Source: Labrys miyagiensis
GTDB taxonomy: Bacteria; Pseudomonadota; Alphaproteobacteria; Rhizobiales; Labraceae
Assembly (NCBI RefSeq): GCF_030160835.1
Contig: NZ_BSPC01000004.1
Span: 1 to 64,000, forward strand
Length of the DNA stretch: 64,000 nt
Reading direction: 5' to 3'
Shown: one piece after another, positions 17,719-27,608 of the stretch
Layout: every line of letters begins with the position of its first letter
Position numbering within the stretch: the stretch's first letter is position 1
Notes under the pieces: generated by a model
Seen by the model: the letters and a program-made list of their open reading frames with translations, nothing else
The model's database searches: none
Told to the model about the DNA's origin: nothing
Position numbers and translations under genes: made by a program

Positions 17719-18135
17719 TTGAGCAATCGTGACCAAGTTGAAGCCGTCGTTCGCGAAATCTATGCCCGTCGCTGCGCGGGCGACGTCGATGGCCTGATGG
17801 CCATGTTTGGACCCGATCCGCACTTCCGGCTGGCGGGCGACGAGATTCTGGGTCCCCTGACCACCGAGGTGCGCGGCCGCGAGGATCTACGCGCGATTCT
17901 GGAACGTCTGACGAATGCCTGGGATTGGAGGGACTACCGGGTCGACACCGTGGTGGTGGAAGGCAACCGCGCCGTCGTGCACAGTAAGGGCACGATGTTT
18001 TATGTTCCGAAGCAGCAAAGCTTCCCGACAGAAACGCTCGATCTTATGACTATCGCTGACGGCAAGATCGCCGACTTCCTGCAATTCTGCGATACCCACA
18101 TGGCAGCCAGGGCAATGGATATCTTGCCCGTGTGA
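17719..18135 (+). CDS. SnoaL/NTF2-like protein, tandem copy 2
   Basis: A 138-aa paralogue of the preceding gene, sharing YARRCAGDVDGLMAMF, FRLAGDEILGPLTTEVRGRE and ADGKIADFLQFCDTHMA. I choose a TTG start at 17719: GGGAGG lies 6 nt upstream, the product then has exactly the length of copy 1, and the N-termini align (MSDRSLIEAF versus MSNRDQVEAV). The frame is open a further 14 codons upstream but that part is unlike copy 1. The 116-bp gap between the copies has no other gene. Confidence 0.85.
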   Translation: MSNRDQVEAVVREIYARRCAGDVDGLMAMFGPDPHFRLAGDEILGPLTTEVRGREDLRAILERLTNAWDWRDYRVDTVVVEGNRAVVHSKGTMFYVPKQQSFPTETLDLMTIADGKIADFLQFCDTHMAARAMDILPV

Positions 18136-18147
18136 GAGACAAGCCGC

Positions 18148-19992
18148 TCAGCCCGTCTCCTCGTCCTCCTTCGCCTCCTCGGCGGCGTTGATGGCGTCGC
18201 GGTTCAGCGTGACGCCCTTGGTATCCGGCCGCTCCAGCGGTTCGGGCTTCAGCAGGCGCTTGGAGTTGACCAGATCGATGCCGGCATAGATGCCGCCCTG
18301 CTGCTGGGCGACGATGCGCTTGGCGTCGCGGTCGCGTACATCGTCGATGATCTCCTCGGCTTCCATGTTGTCGACGCCGAGAGCCTCCAGCGTGGAGCGG
18401 CCGAAGGCGAGGGCGCTCTCGAAGGTCTCGCGCATGTGGTAGTCGACGCCGGCTGTCAGCAGCGCCAATACATGCTGGCGATCATAGGCCCTGGCATAGA
18501 CTTCGGTCAGCGGGAACTCGGCCTTGACCATCTCGACGATCTTCACGGCATCGGCGCGGTTGTCGATGGCGATGGCGATCACGCGCGCATCGGCCGCGCC
18601 CGCGGCGCGCAGCACGTCGAGCCGGGCGCCGTCGCCGAAATAGACCTTGGAGCCGAAGCGCGAGGCGACGTCGATCATCTCGACATCCTTGTCGATGATG
18701 GTCGTCTCGATGGCGGCTGTGCGTAGCACTTGGCTGACGACCTGCCCGAAGCGGCCGAAGCCGATCACCAGCGCCTTGCCGTGGGCATCGGAATAATCCT
18801 CCTCGATGGTGAGCGCGGGCGGCGCGAAGCGCTTCAGGAGGCGCTCCGATCCCGCCGCGATCAGCGGGCCGAACAGCATGGTGAGGGCGGCGAGCGCCTT
18901 GGCGAAGGCCGCCTGCTCGGCGTTCAGGAAGCCATAGACCGCACCGAGGGGAATGAGCACGAAGGCGAATTCGCCGGCCGGCGAGAGCAGGATGCCGGAA
19001 CGCAGCGCATCGAGGCGGGACGAACCCATCAGGCGGAACACGGCCGCGACCGAGACCGACTTGACCAAAGCGAGGCCAAGGGCGAGGGCGATCAGCGCCA
19101 GCCAGTTGTCGAGCACCAGCCGGCCATTGATGTCCATGCCGACGCTCATGAAGAAAAGGCCGAGCAGCAGGCCGCGGAAGGGCTCGATATCGGCCTCCAG
19201 CTCATGGCGGAACTGCGATTCGGCCAGCAGCACGCCGGCCAGGAAGGCGCCGAGCGCCATCGACATGCCCGCCCATTGCATCAGCAGGGCGGTGCCGAGC
19301 ACCAGGAGAAGGGCGGCGGCCGTCATCACCTCGCCCGCCTCGGTCGAGGCGAGGATGCGGAAGAGCGGGTTGAGCAGATAGCGTCCGGCCAGCACCACCA
19401 CGGCGATCGAACCGATCATGATGGCGGCATTGAGCAGGCCATTGCCCTCATGGGACGCGTGCGCCATCTCGACCGAAAAGAGCGGGATCAGGGCCAGGAT
19501 CGGCACCACCGACATGTCCTGGAACAGCAGCACCGCGAAGCTGCGCTGGCCGTAAGGGGCCTGCAATTCGCCGCGCTCGTTCAGCACCTGCAGGGCGATG
19601 GCAGTGGCGGACAGGCCCAGCGAGATGCCGGTGATCGCCGCCCCGAGGATCGACAGGCCCAGGGAATAGGCGATGCCGCCGATCACCAGCGCACAGACCA
19701 CCAGCTGCAGGCCGCCGAGGCCGAAAATATCCTTGCGCATGGCGAGCAGGCGCGAGAGCTGCAATTCGAGCCCGATGACGAAGAGCAGCAGCACGATGCC
19801 GATCTCGCCGATATGCTGGATCGTGCCGGTGTCGGTAAACAGGGCAAAGCCAGAAGGACCGATCGCGACGCCCGCGATCAGATAGCCGAGAATGGCGCCA
19901 AGCCCGATGCGCTTGAAGATCGGCACCGCGATGACCGCGGCACCCAGGAAAAGGAGAAGGCTGGGAAGAAAGGAGGTGTTCGCGTGTTCCAT
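18148..19992 (-). CDS. CPA2 cation:proton antiporter with TrkA-N domain (Kef-type)
   Basis: A 614-aa membrane protein. Residues ~5-385 are the Na+/H+-exchanger fold with ~12 membrane segments; GEIGIVLLLFVIGLELQLSR near residue 62-81 is the KefB/KefC/YbaL signature. Residues ~405-520 are an RCK/TrkA-N Rossmann domain (ALVIGFGRFGQVVSQVLR, ending in a TIIDKD acidic pair), which binds nucleotide and in KefC also glutathione. The C-terminal ~60 residues are highly charged. Likely K+ efflux in response to electrophiles or for pH balance. No KefF/KefG ancillary subunit gene is adjacent. Confidence 0.9.
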   Translation of the reverse strand: MEHANTSFLPSLLLFLGAAVIAVPIFKRIGLGAILGYLIAGVAIGPSGFALFTDTGTIQHIGEIGIVLLLFVIGLELQLSRLLAMRKDIFGLGGLQLVVCALVIGGIAYSLGLSILGAAITGISLGLSATAIALQVLNERGELQAPYGQRSFAVLLFQDMSVVPILALIPLFSVEMAHASHEGNGLLNAAIMIGSIAVVVLAGRYLLNPLFRILASTEAGEVMTAAALLLVLGTALLMQWAGMSMALGAFLAGVLLAESQFRHELEADIEPFRGLLLGLFFMSVGMDINGRLVLDNWLALIALALGLALVKSVSVAAVFRLMGSSRLDALRSGILLSPAGEFAFVLIPLGAVYGFLNAEQAAFAKALAALTMLFGPLIAAGSERLLKRFAPPALTIEEDYSDAHGKALVIGFGRFGQVVSQVLRTAAIETTIIDKDVEMIDVASRFGSKVYFGDGARLDVLRAAGAADARVIAIAIDNRADAVKIVEMVKAEFPLTEVYARAYDRQHVLALLTAGVDYHMRETFESALAFGRSTLEALGVDNMEAEEIIDDVRDRDAKRIVAQQQGGIYAGIDLVNSKRLLKPEPLERPDTKGVTLNRDAINAAEEAKEDEETG

Positions 19993-20088
19993 GAGCCTTC
20001 ATGCAACTGATGGGAGGGAGAGGTCAACGCTGGGAGCGCAGGCATCCCTACCTGCTTTTGGAAGCGATACGACGAAGAATGAGAGTGA

Positions 20089-20167
20089 CCCAAGATCTAT
20101 TCTTGAAAAGGCTGGTTTCAAGAAGGGGATCTTCTGAAAACGTAATTGGTAGGAACCAGATCTTGGG
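20089..20167. repeat. Small stem with 10-bp perfect arms
   Basis: CCCAAGATCT and AGATCTTGGG bound 79 bp; an inner CTGGTT/AACCAG pair extends the right arm. It lies in the 258-bp gap between the Kef gene and the parDE remnant. A family B fragment (TGGGAGCGCAGGCATCCC) lies at 20030-20047. Nothing else is recognised in this gap. Confidence 0.45.
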
Positions 20168-20250
20168 AGGTTCGTGAGTAAGCGGGACCCGATGCTCGGA
20201 ACTCAGGAAGCGCATCCGTGCCCCGTGAGGACCAGTTATTATTCGTCTTG

Positions 20251-20552
20251 TTAGTCGTCGCCCTTGAAGACCGCCTCAAAGTCTTGCCCGCCATAAAATA
20301 TGCCCTCGATCAGCACCCTGTCGGTTGCAACGACAAAGGCAATGGTAATTCGCCGTTCGAAACCGATCGTACGCAATCCGGGCATGAGATCATCGCGCCT
20401 CGTGCCGCGTTTTGGAAGGTCCTCAAACCTTTGCAATAGTCAAGAATGCGGGTGATGTAGCCGTCAGCAATGGCTTCGCTCGCCTTGCCTTCGATGTGGG
20501 CGTGGAGCTGACCGATGTGGCGCTCAGCCAGAGGCGTAAAGATGACCTGCAC
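20251..20552 (-). pseudogene. ParE-family toxin, frameshifted
   Basis: RelE/ParE-superfamily toxin split by a frameshift. The first part (from GTG 20552) reads QVIFTPLAERHIGQLHAHIE up to ILDYCKGLRTF; the second frame continues PKRGTRRDDLMPGLRTIGFE and ends at 20251 with FYGGQDFEAVFKGDD. Adding one base at the CC at about 20414-20415 restores a ~100-aa ParE with the family junction TFPKRGTRRDD. Either the toxin has recently been lost or the base call is wrong. As written, the in-frame product is an 80-aa protein missing the C-terminal half needed for activity. Confidence 0.85.
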
Positions 20553-20558
20553 GACCTA

Positions 20559-20831
20559 TCACACCGCTCCGGTGGCGCGCCTGGCCTTCATGCGCTTTAG
20601 AATATCTTCGGCAGGGACGCCTTTAGACGGATCGTTGAGATATTCCTGGTGCCCTGCAAGCACCTCGTCGCGAAGCCAACGCTCGACCGCCGCATCGCGT
20701 TCAATGAGCGCCCGCACACCCTCACGCAGCACTTCGCTGACCGAGGCATAGGCCCCCGATGTAACTTTCTGCTCCACGACATCCGCCATATCGTTCGGCA
20801 GCGTTATGCTGAATTGCTGGGTTGTTCTCAT
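20559..20831 (-). CDS. parD: ParD-family antitoxin
   Basis: A 90-aa antitoxin. The N-terminal ribbon-helix-helix is visible as QQFSITLPNDMADVVEQKV followed by GAYASVSEVLREGVRAL; the C-terminal acidic/basic tail would wrap the toxin. Strong ribosome site GGGAGGAGCTCCT before ATG 20831. It ends 6 nt before the toxin GTG. In intact modules ParD represses its own promoter; here the partner is frameshifted, so it may persist as a solitary antitoxin. Confidence 0.9.
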   Translation of the reverse strand: MRTTQQFSITLPNDMADVVEQKVTSGAYASVSEVLREGVRALIERDAAVERWLRDEVLAGHQEYLNDPSKGVPAEDILKRMKARRATGAV

Positions 20832-20950
20832 AGGAGCTCCTCCCGGATCAATGATAGCAGGGCAGTAGGATGGAATACTATCATAGTCTGCGTTTGCGCC
20901 CCAATCCACTTCGTCGAGGGTTGAGCGCGGTTGTCGCGCTCCCGGCAAAG

Positions 20951-20978
20951 AAAAAAGGCGGTGCCTCGCGGCACCGCC
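20951..20978 (-). terminator. Rho-independent terminator of groEL
   Basis: Read on the minus strand: stem GGCGGTGCC / GGCACCGCC with a 4-nt GCGA loop, followed by six Ts. It begins ~28 nt past the groEL stop. Confidence 0.92.
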
Positions 20979-21006
20979 CTTCCTTCATCTCACAGGGAGC
21001 TTGGAC

Positions 21007-22668
<1,662 letters not shown>

Positions 22669-22789
22669 TTATGTGTGATATCCGCTGGCTAAAGTGTTCT
22701 ACTTTCAGATCGAATTGCCAAGCATCGCAAAATGCTCCTTCTTCCAATGCATTATCTGGAAGAATGCTTCGACCTGAACGCATTTTGCT

Positions 22790-23077
22790 TTAGGCGACGA
22801 TACCCATGATGTCGGATTCCTTCATGATGAGGAAATCCTCACCATCGAGCTTGATCTCAGTGCCCGACCACTTGCCGAACAGCACGCGATCGCCAGCCTT
22901 GACGTCGAGCGGGGTCAGCTTGCCGGCCTCGTCGCGGCCACCGGGGCCAACGGCGACGACCTTGCCCTCCTGGGGCTTTTCCTTGGCCGTGTCGGGGATG
23001 ATGATGCCGCCCTTGGTCTTTTCTTCGGCATCGACGCGCTGTACGACCACGCGGTCGTGGAGCGGACGGAACTTCAT
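22790..23077 (-). CDS. groS: Co-chaperonin GroES
   Basis: A 95-aa Gro[22 protein letters not shown] with the mobile loop [16 protein letters not shown] next, then [17 protein letters not shown] and a final [12 protein letters not shown]. It caps the GroEL ring. First gene of the heat-shock operon, directly downstream of CIRCE. Confidence 0.99.
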   Translation of the reverse strand: MKFRPLHDRVVVQRVDAEEKTKGGIIIPDTAKEKPQEGKVVAVGPGGRDEAGKLTPLDVKAGDRVLFGKWSGTEIKLDGEDFLIMKESDIMGIVA

Positions 23078-23149
23078 GGCTTATTTCCTCTTGTGCGACA
23101 GGCGCGGGGTGCGCCCACATTCCACATCGAAGGGATTATCTTGACGCCG

Positions 23150-23176
23150 TTAGCACTCACCTCAAGCGAGTGCTAA
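23150..23176 (-). promoter_or_regulatory. CIRCE operator (HrcA site)
   Basis: Perfect CIRCE: TTAGCACTC, nine bases, GAGTGCTAA. It lies between the groES promoter and start codon, spanning roughly +5 to +31, so HrcA bound here would block transcription at normal temperature. No hrcA gene is in the window. Confidence 0.97.
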
Positions 23177-23187
23177 CGGCTGGCCCG

Positions 23188-23216
23188 GATTTAGTCAGAC
23201 CCCCTCGGACTGTCAA
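23188..23216 (-). promoter_or_regulatory. groESL promoter
   Basis: On the minus strand: TTGACA (23211-23216), 17-bp spacer, TAAATC (23188-23193). Housekeeping sigma type. The start of transcription would fall just before CIRCE. Confidence 0.85.
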
Positions 23217-23352
23217 GAAGCGCGTGGGCAAAGAATTTCTGGCGGGCGTGTTTTCATGAAGGCGGGATTGGTGTGCCGATCTTCAGACCGGCTTCCTGTC
23301 CTGCACGCACTGCGTTCCATGCCGGCCTGGACACCAGCGTCCCGGGCATGCC

Positions 23353-24231
23353 TCATGCCGTCCGGCCTCGGCCCTGGCTGAAGGTCGCGAACAGGCAGGC
23401 AGCCATGATCAAGGCCGCGCCGGCGAGCGTCCAGCTTGTCGGGATCTCGGCGAAGATGAAGTAGCCGAAGAGCATCGCCCAGATGAAGGAGGTGTATTCC
23501 ATGATGCCGAGGCGGCCGGCATGGCCGCGCGCATAGGCCCAGGCGAGGCACAGATGCCCGCAGGTGCCGAACAGCCCGACGGCGCCGGCGATCAGCCAAT
23601 GCAAGGGCGGCACCGGCTGCCAGTTCCATACTGCTGTCGGCAGCACGAAAAGAAAAGCGAAGCAGTTGGAGAGGAAGACGATGGTGACAGTCGAATCCTG
23701 GGCTGTCTGCTGGCGCATCAGCACCATGGAAATCGCATAGAAGAAGGCGCAGCCGAGCGCTGCCAGCAGGCCGACGAGATCGAAGCTGTGGGTCTCGCCC
23801 ACCTCCTGGCCGCGGGCGATGACGATCACCCCGGCAAAGCCCACCAGGATGGCGACAAGCGCCGGGATCGCCACCGGCTCCTTGAGGATGAGGCGGCCGA
23901 GCAGCGCCATCAGCAGCGGTGCGAGGAAGGTGAGGGTGATCGCTTCCACCAATGGCAGGCGGGCGATGGCGGTGAAGAAGCAGGCTGCCGTCGCCACCAC
24001 GATGAGGGCGCGCAGGGCGTTGCGCCTCATGGCTGCCAGGCTCGGCCGGCCCCCGCCGACAATCAGGTAGATCAGCACGGCGAACAGCGCGCCGCCGCCA
24101 TAGCGCAGGGTGACGGCTTGCGTGAGCGGATAAGTCTCCGAAATCACCTTCATGCAGGCGTCGAGGAAGGACAGGAAGGTGACGCCGAGACCCGACATCA
24201 AAATCGGGCGGAAGGAGGTTTCGTTCCTCAT
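23353..24231 (-). CDS. EamA/DMT-family transporter
   Basis: A 292-aa inner-membrane protein with ten predicted membrane segments in two EamA repeats. The first repeat has LTQAVTLRYGGGALFAVLIY and PLVEAITLTFLAPLLMALLG, the second LGCAFFYAISMVLMRQQ and GIMEYTSFIWAMLFGYFIF. Probable metabolite exporter; substrate unknown. The start is not supported by a clear ribosome site; an ATG 11 codons in is possible. It stands alone between groES and the CHRD gene. Confidence 0.85.
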   Translation of the reverse strand: MRNETSFRPILMSGLGVTFLSFLDACMKVISETYPLTQAVTLRYGGGALFAVLIYLIVGGGRPSLAAMRRNALRALIVVATAACFFTAIARLPLVEAITLTFLAPLLMALLGRLILKEPVAIPALVAILVGFAGVIVIARGQEVGETHSFDLVGLLAALGCAFFYAISMVLMRQQTAQDSTVTIVFLSNCFAFLFVLPTAVWNWQPVPPLHWLIAGAVGLFGTCGHLCLAWAYARGHAGRLGIMEYTSFIWAMLFGYFIFAEIPTSWTLAGAALIMAACLFATFSQGRGRTA

Positions 24232-24426
24232 GGCGCGCGATCGCAGACAAAGGCCAGCCAGCCGCTGGCAGCCTGGCCGGCAGGCTCGCGAATGCGGGTT
24301 TCAGGGGGTGAAGACACAGGGTACGGTCGCAGCGCAGGAAGGGAACCAGCCTCTCAATAAAGAGGCATCTCCTGCGCCGCAATCGCCATTTTCAGAGGCA
24401 GCGAAAGACGATTCGCTGGAGGTTGC

Positions 24427-24861
24427 CTATTTCTCAGGCATCATCTGGCCGCGGATCTCGCCACCCTTGTTCTGGTCGGTATGGACGTTGAAATAGACAT
24501 TGCCGTCCGCAAAGGCTTTGGCTTGTTCAGGCGTCAGCGTGGCGGAACCCTTGAAGGGACTCGTCTTCGCCGTCACCGGCACCATCACGCCGGCATTGGC
24601 TCCTGCCGGCGCCGGGCCATGGAAATGCGCTGCGGTCTCGGGCCCCGTAAGGCCGGCATAGCTGCCGGACCAGGTCAGCTTGCGGGTGGCGGTATCGAGA
24701 TCAGCCTCGATTGAACCGGTGCCCTTGGAGGTGGTCGGCGGGTTTTCGCCCGGGCCGGAGAGGTCTGCCTTGTACTTGATGATCTCGGCATGGGCGGGAG
24801 CGGCCAAGAGAGCGAGCGACAGGCCGAGGGCGGAGAAGAGCGTCAGACGGCGAAATGACAT
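24427..24861 (-). CDS. CHRD-domain secreted protein
   Basis: A 144-aa exported protein with a Sec signal peptide (SALGLSLALLAAPAHA). The rest is one CHRD domain: YKADLSGPGENPPTTSKGTG, then ETAAHFHGPAPAGANAGVM and the closing NVYFNVHTDQNKGGEIRGQM. CHRD domains are beta-rich and of unknown function. GGAGG sits well before ATG 24861. Confidence 0.92.
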   Translation of the reverse strand: MSFRRLTLFSALGLSLALLAAPAHAEIIKYKADLSGPGENPPTTSKGTGSIEADLDTATRKLTWSGSYAGLTGPETAAHFHGPAPAGANAGVMVPVTAKTSPFKGSATLTPEQAKAFADGNVYFNVHTDQNKGGEIRGQMMPEK

Positions 24862-25064
24862 GATGTACCTCCTTCAAAGGGCGGACAATGTTAGGGCCGA
24901 TTGTGGTCGCTTGCGTGACTATCGTAGGACGTCACGCTCATGTGATCCAGCACTGTGGTGTCCTAAGCAGGTTCCAGAAAAGTGTACCACGGCTTTCCTA
25001 CAAGAACCTGCGTCGAAACAAAGACCTAAGCAGGCGAAGCATTGGTTTGCCAATGCAAGTCTGC

Positions 25065-25670
25065 TTAGTGTCCCGAATGAGAAACGGTGGTGGCTCGCAA
25101 CTGCCTTCGCAGGCGCAGGGCAAGGAAAGCGAAGACGATAAGCAACCCGGCGACGCTGAAGCCATGCAGGCGGGCGAGGGCTCGAAATTGTTCGTCATCG
25201 AATGCCGCGAGCCCGTGCTGATGGCTGCCATGGATGACGAGGAGACCAACGCCGCTGCCAATGACGCAGGCGATCAGGCCGTAGCCCGCTTCCTTGCCGG
25301 CAAAGAGCAATGGCGCCAAAGCGAGGCACGGCAGATAAAACAACTCTACCCAGCTGCGAGGCCCCAGCGCGGCGGCTGTGACCATGGTGTTGCCGATCGC
25401 GCAAGCCGCCAGCAGGAGCCGGCCTGAAAGCGGTGCGCGGCGACAGACCGCCGGCACGGCGAGGAAGAACGGCGTGGAGAACCAGGTCAACAGGGCGGGC
25501 CAGAATTTTCCTCCCGCGATCGCTGCGACATAGAGCGGATAGAAAGGCTGGTTTCCCGCGATGATGAGCGCCACGGAGCCTGCCGCCGCGAGGTGAGGCT
25601 CGTCGTTGCCGAAATAGGCGTTGATGCGGCCAAGCCAGCCAAACCGTTTCATGGCACCGTTGCAGACCAT
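25065..25670 (-). CDS. Conserved integral membrane protein
   Basis: A 201-aa protein (or 195 aa from ATG 25652) with five to six hydrophobic segments: AAAGSVALIIAGNQPFYPLY, the FWPALLTWFSTPFFLAV segment, LLLAACAIGNTMVTAAALG, LFYLPCLALAPLLF, LIACVIGSGVGLLVIHG and LLIVFAFLALRLRR. N-terminal RINAYFGNDEPHLA is polar. I do not recognise a functional family. It lies upstream of and divergent from hemA. Confidence 0.65.
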   Translation of the reverse strand: MVCNGAMKRFGWLGRINAYFGNDEPHLAAAGSVALIIAGNQPFYPLYVAAIAGGKFWPALLTWFSTPFFLAVPAVCRRAPLSGRLLLAACAIGNTMVTAAALGPRSWVELFYLPCLALAPLLFAGKEAGYGLIACVIGSGVGLLVIHGSHQHGLAAFDDEQFRALARLHGFSVAGLLIVFAFLALRLRRQLRATTVSHSGH

Positions 25671-25898
25671 CGTTCCAGAAAGCGCAGGAGCAGGATTGCC
25701 GCAGACGCGACGGTAATACGTGTGGCAAGCCCGATCGGTTCAATCGAGGAGGCCGATCGAGGTATGCCCGGGCCTAGCAGCCTCCTCGGGCAAGGGGTCC
25801 GGACGGAGCGGGGCGCGACCAATCGCCATCCATGTCACGCTGCCTGATGCATTATCACAGGAATGACGATATGACTTTCTCAGTTTTGAGGAGTTCCA

Positions 25899-25914
25899 CA
25901 CGGGAAATCCCGTG
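25899..25914. promoter_or_regulatory. 16-bp palindrome upstream of hemA
   Basis: CACGGGA-AA-TCCCGTG, 7-bp perfect arms, about 75 bp before the hemA start. The position fits a regulator site or a leader hairpin. It does not resemble an Fnr box. The remaining ~300 bp between the membrane-protein gene and hemA shows no gene. Confidence 0.5.
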
Positions 25915-25987
25915 ATGTATCCTGGTGCACAGGCACTCCGGCGAGGTCCGGTTATTGAGGCCCAGGCATCGGCAAAGTTGGGTTGAG

Positions 25988-27220
25988 ATGATGAATTACA
26001 CCGCGATCTTCGAAAATGCGGTCGACTCGCTCCGGCAGGAAAAGCGCTATCGGGTGTTCGCCGATATCGAGCGTATCGCCGGGCGATTCCCGCATGCCCT
26101 CTGGCATTCGCCGCAGGGCCGGCGCGAGATCGTGGTGTGGTGCTCGAACGACTATCTCGGCATGGGCCAGCACCCCGCCTCGATCGAGGCGATGGTGACC
26201 GCGGCCAGGCAGCTCGGCGTCGGCGCCGGCGGCACCCGCAACATCTCCGGCAACAGCCACCAGGTGGTGATGCTCGAGGCTGAGCTTGCCGATCTCCATG
26301 GCAAGGAAGCCGCGCTCGTCTTCACCTCCGGCTATGTCTCGAACCAGACCGGCATCTCCACCATCGGCAAGCTCCTGCCGGACGCGCTGATCCTGTCCGA
26401 CCAGCTCAACCACAATTCGATGATCGAGGGCGTGCGCCAGTCCGGCCGCGAGAAGGCGATCTTCCGCCACAACGATCTCGACCATCTGGAAGAGCTCCTG
26501 CGCAAGGCCGGCCAGGAAAGGCCCAAGCTCATCGCCTTCGAGAGCGTCTATTCGATGGATGGCGATGTCGCCCCCATCGGTCGCATCTGCGATCTCGCCG
26601 AGCGCTACAATGCCATGACCTATCTCGACGAGGTACACGCGGTGGGCATGTACGGTCCGCGTGGTGGCGGCATCGCCGAGCGCGACGGCGTGATGGAGCG
26701 TGTCGACGTGATCGAGGGCACGCTCGCCAAGGCCTTCGGTGCCCTGGGCGGCTATATCGCCGCAGCGGCGCCGATCGTCGACGCTGTGCGCTCGCATGCG
26801 CCGGGCTTCATCTTCACCTCGGCCCTGCCGCCGGCGGTCGCGGCGGCGGCGCAGGCCTCGGTCCGCCATCTCAAGAGCTCGCAGGCCGAGCGTGCCGCCC
26901 AGCAGGCCAATGCCGCGAGGACCAAGGCGGCCCTCGCCCGCGCCGGTCTCCCGGTGGCGATCTCCGATACGCATATCGTGCCGGTGATCGTCGGCGATGC
27001 CGAGCGCTGCAAGGCGGCGAGCGACCTGCTGCTGGCCGATCATGGCATCTATATCCAGCCGATCAATTATCCGACGGTGCCGCGCGGCAGCGAGCGCCTG
27101 CGCATCACGCCGACGCCTTTCCATAACGAGGCTCTGATCGCCGATCTCACCAAGGCTCTGGTGGCGGTCTGGCACAGACTGGACCTGCCCTTTCAGGTGA
27201 AGGCGCAGGCCGCGGAGTAG
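25988..27220 (+). CDS. hemA: 5-aminolevulinate synthase
   Basis: PLP enzyme condensing glycine and succinyl-CoA to ALA, the first step of haem synthesis by the C4 (Shemin) route used by alphaproteobacteria. The ~410-aa product shows [53 protein letters not shown], and the PLP lysine in [14 protein letters not shown]. It begins at two adjacent ATGs (25988/25991). C-terminal [10 protein letters not shown] is typical. It stands alone. Confidence 0.97.
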   Translation: MMNYTAIFENAVDSLRQEKRYRVFADIERIAGRFPHALWHSPQGRREIVVWCSNDYLGMGQHPASIEAMVTAARQLGVGAGGTRNISGNSHQVVMLEAELADLHGKEAALVFTSGYVSNQTGISTIGKLLPDALILSDQLNHNSMIEGVRQSGREKAIFRHNDLDHLEELLRKAGQERPKLIAFESVYSMDGDVAPIGRICDLAERYNAMTYLDEVHAVGMYGPRGGGIAERDGVMERVDVIEGTLAKAFGALGGYIAAAAPIVDAVRSHAPGFIFTSALPPAVAAAAQASVRHLKSSQAERAAQQANAARTKAALARAGLPVAISDTHIVPVIVGDAERCKAASDLLLADHGIYIQPINYPTVPRGSERLRITPTPFHNEALIADLTKALVAVWHRLDLPFQVKAQAAE

Positions 27221-27228
27221 AACTCGGG

Positions 27229-27432
27229 GAAAGCAGGCTTCCAGCCTGTTTCTTCCCGGGTGCGCGGACGTCCCCGTCCGCTCTTGGAAACAACGCATTC
27301 CCGGATAGGAGTTGCCGCCGGCATCGTCTCGCGCGCATGCTCAACCGGGGCTCTCGCAGCACTCGATACCGCCAAAGAGCGGACGGGACGTCCGCGCACC
27401 CGGGAAGAGGCAGGCTGGAAGCCTGCGATTCC
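27229..27432. repeat. Long family B inverted repeat
   Basis: Arms of ~60 bp. Left: CAGGCTTCCAGCCTG then CCCGGGTGCGCGGACGTCC. Right: GGACGTCCGCGCACCCGGG then CAGGCTGGAAGCCTG. About 80 bp lies between the arms. It occupies most of the 388-bp gap between hemA and the GH25 gene; no gene is seen there. Confidence 0.85.
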
Positions 27433-27608
27433 AGCCGTCTCGTAAGCAAATAGTCACCATGATTCGGGATTGGCGCGCTCCCGCTGCCGCAGGCCGGCCA
27501 TAACGCGCCAGGATTCAGCCATTTTTTGCGAATTTGGCCCAGATCTTGGGCTGCAGCCTCGGGCAACCAAGGCTGCGGCAGTTTTGGCGTTTGTTCGACA
27601 GAGTACCC

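Noticed and set aside
18436-20010. 426-codon plus-strand frame opposite the Kef-type gene
   Set aside because: Antisense shadow rich in Gln/Glu/Arg; the minus-strand membrane protein explains the DNA.
25952-27298. 448-codon minus-strand frame across hemA
   Set aside because: hemA is unmistakable on the other strand.
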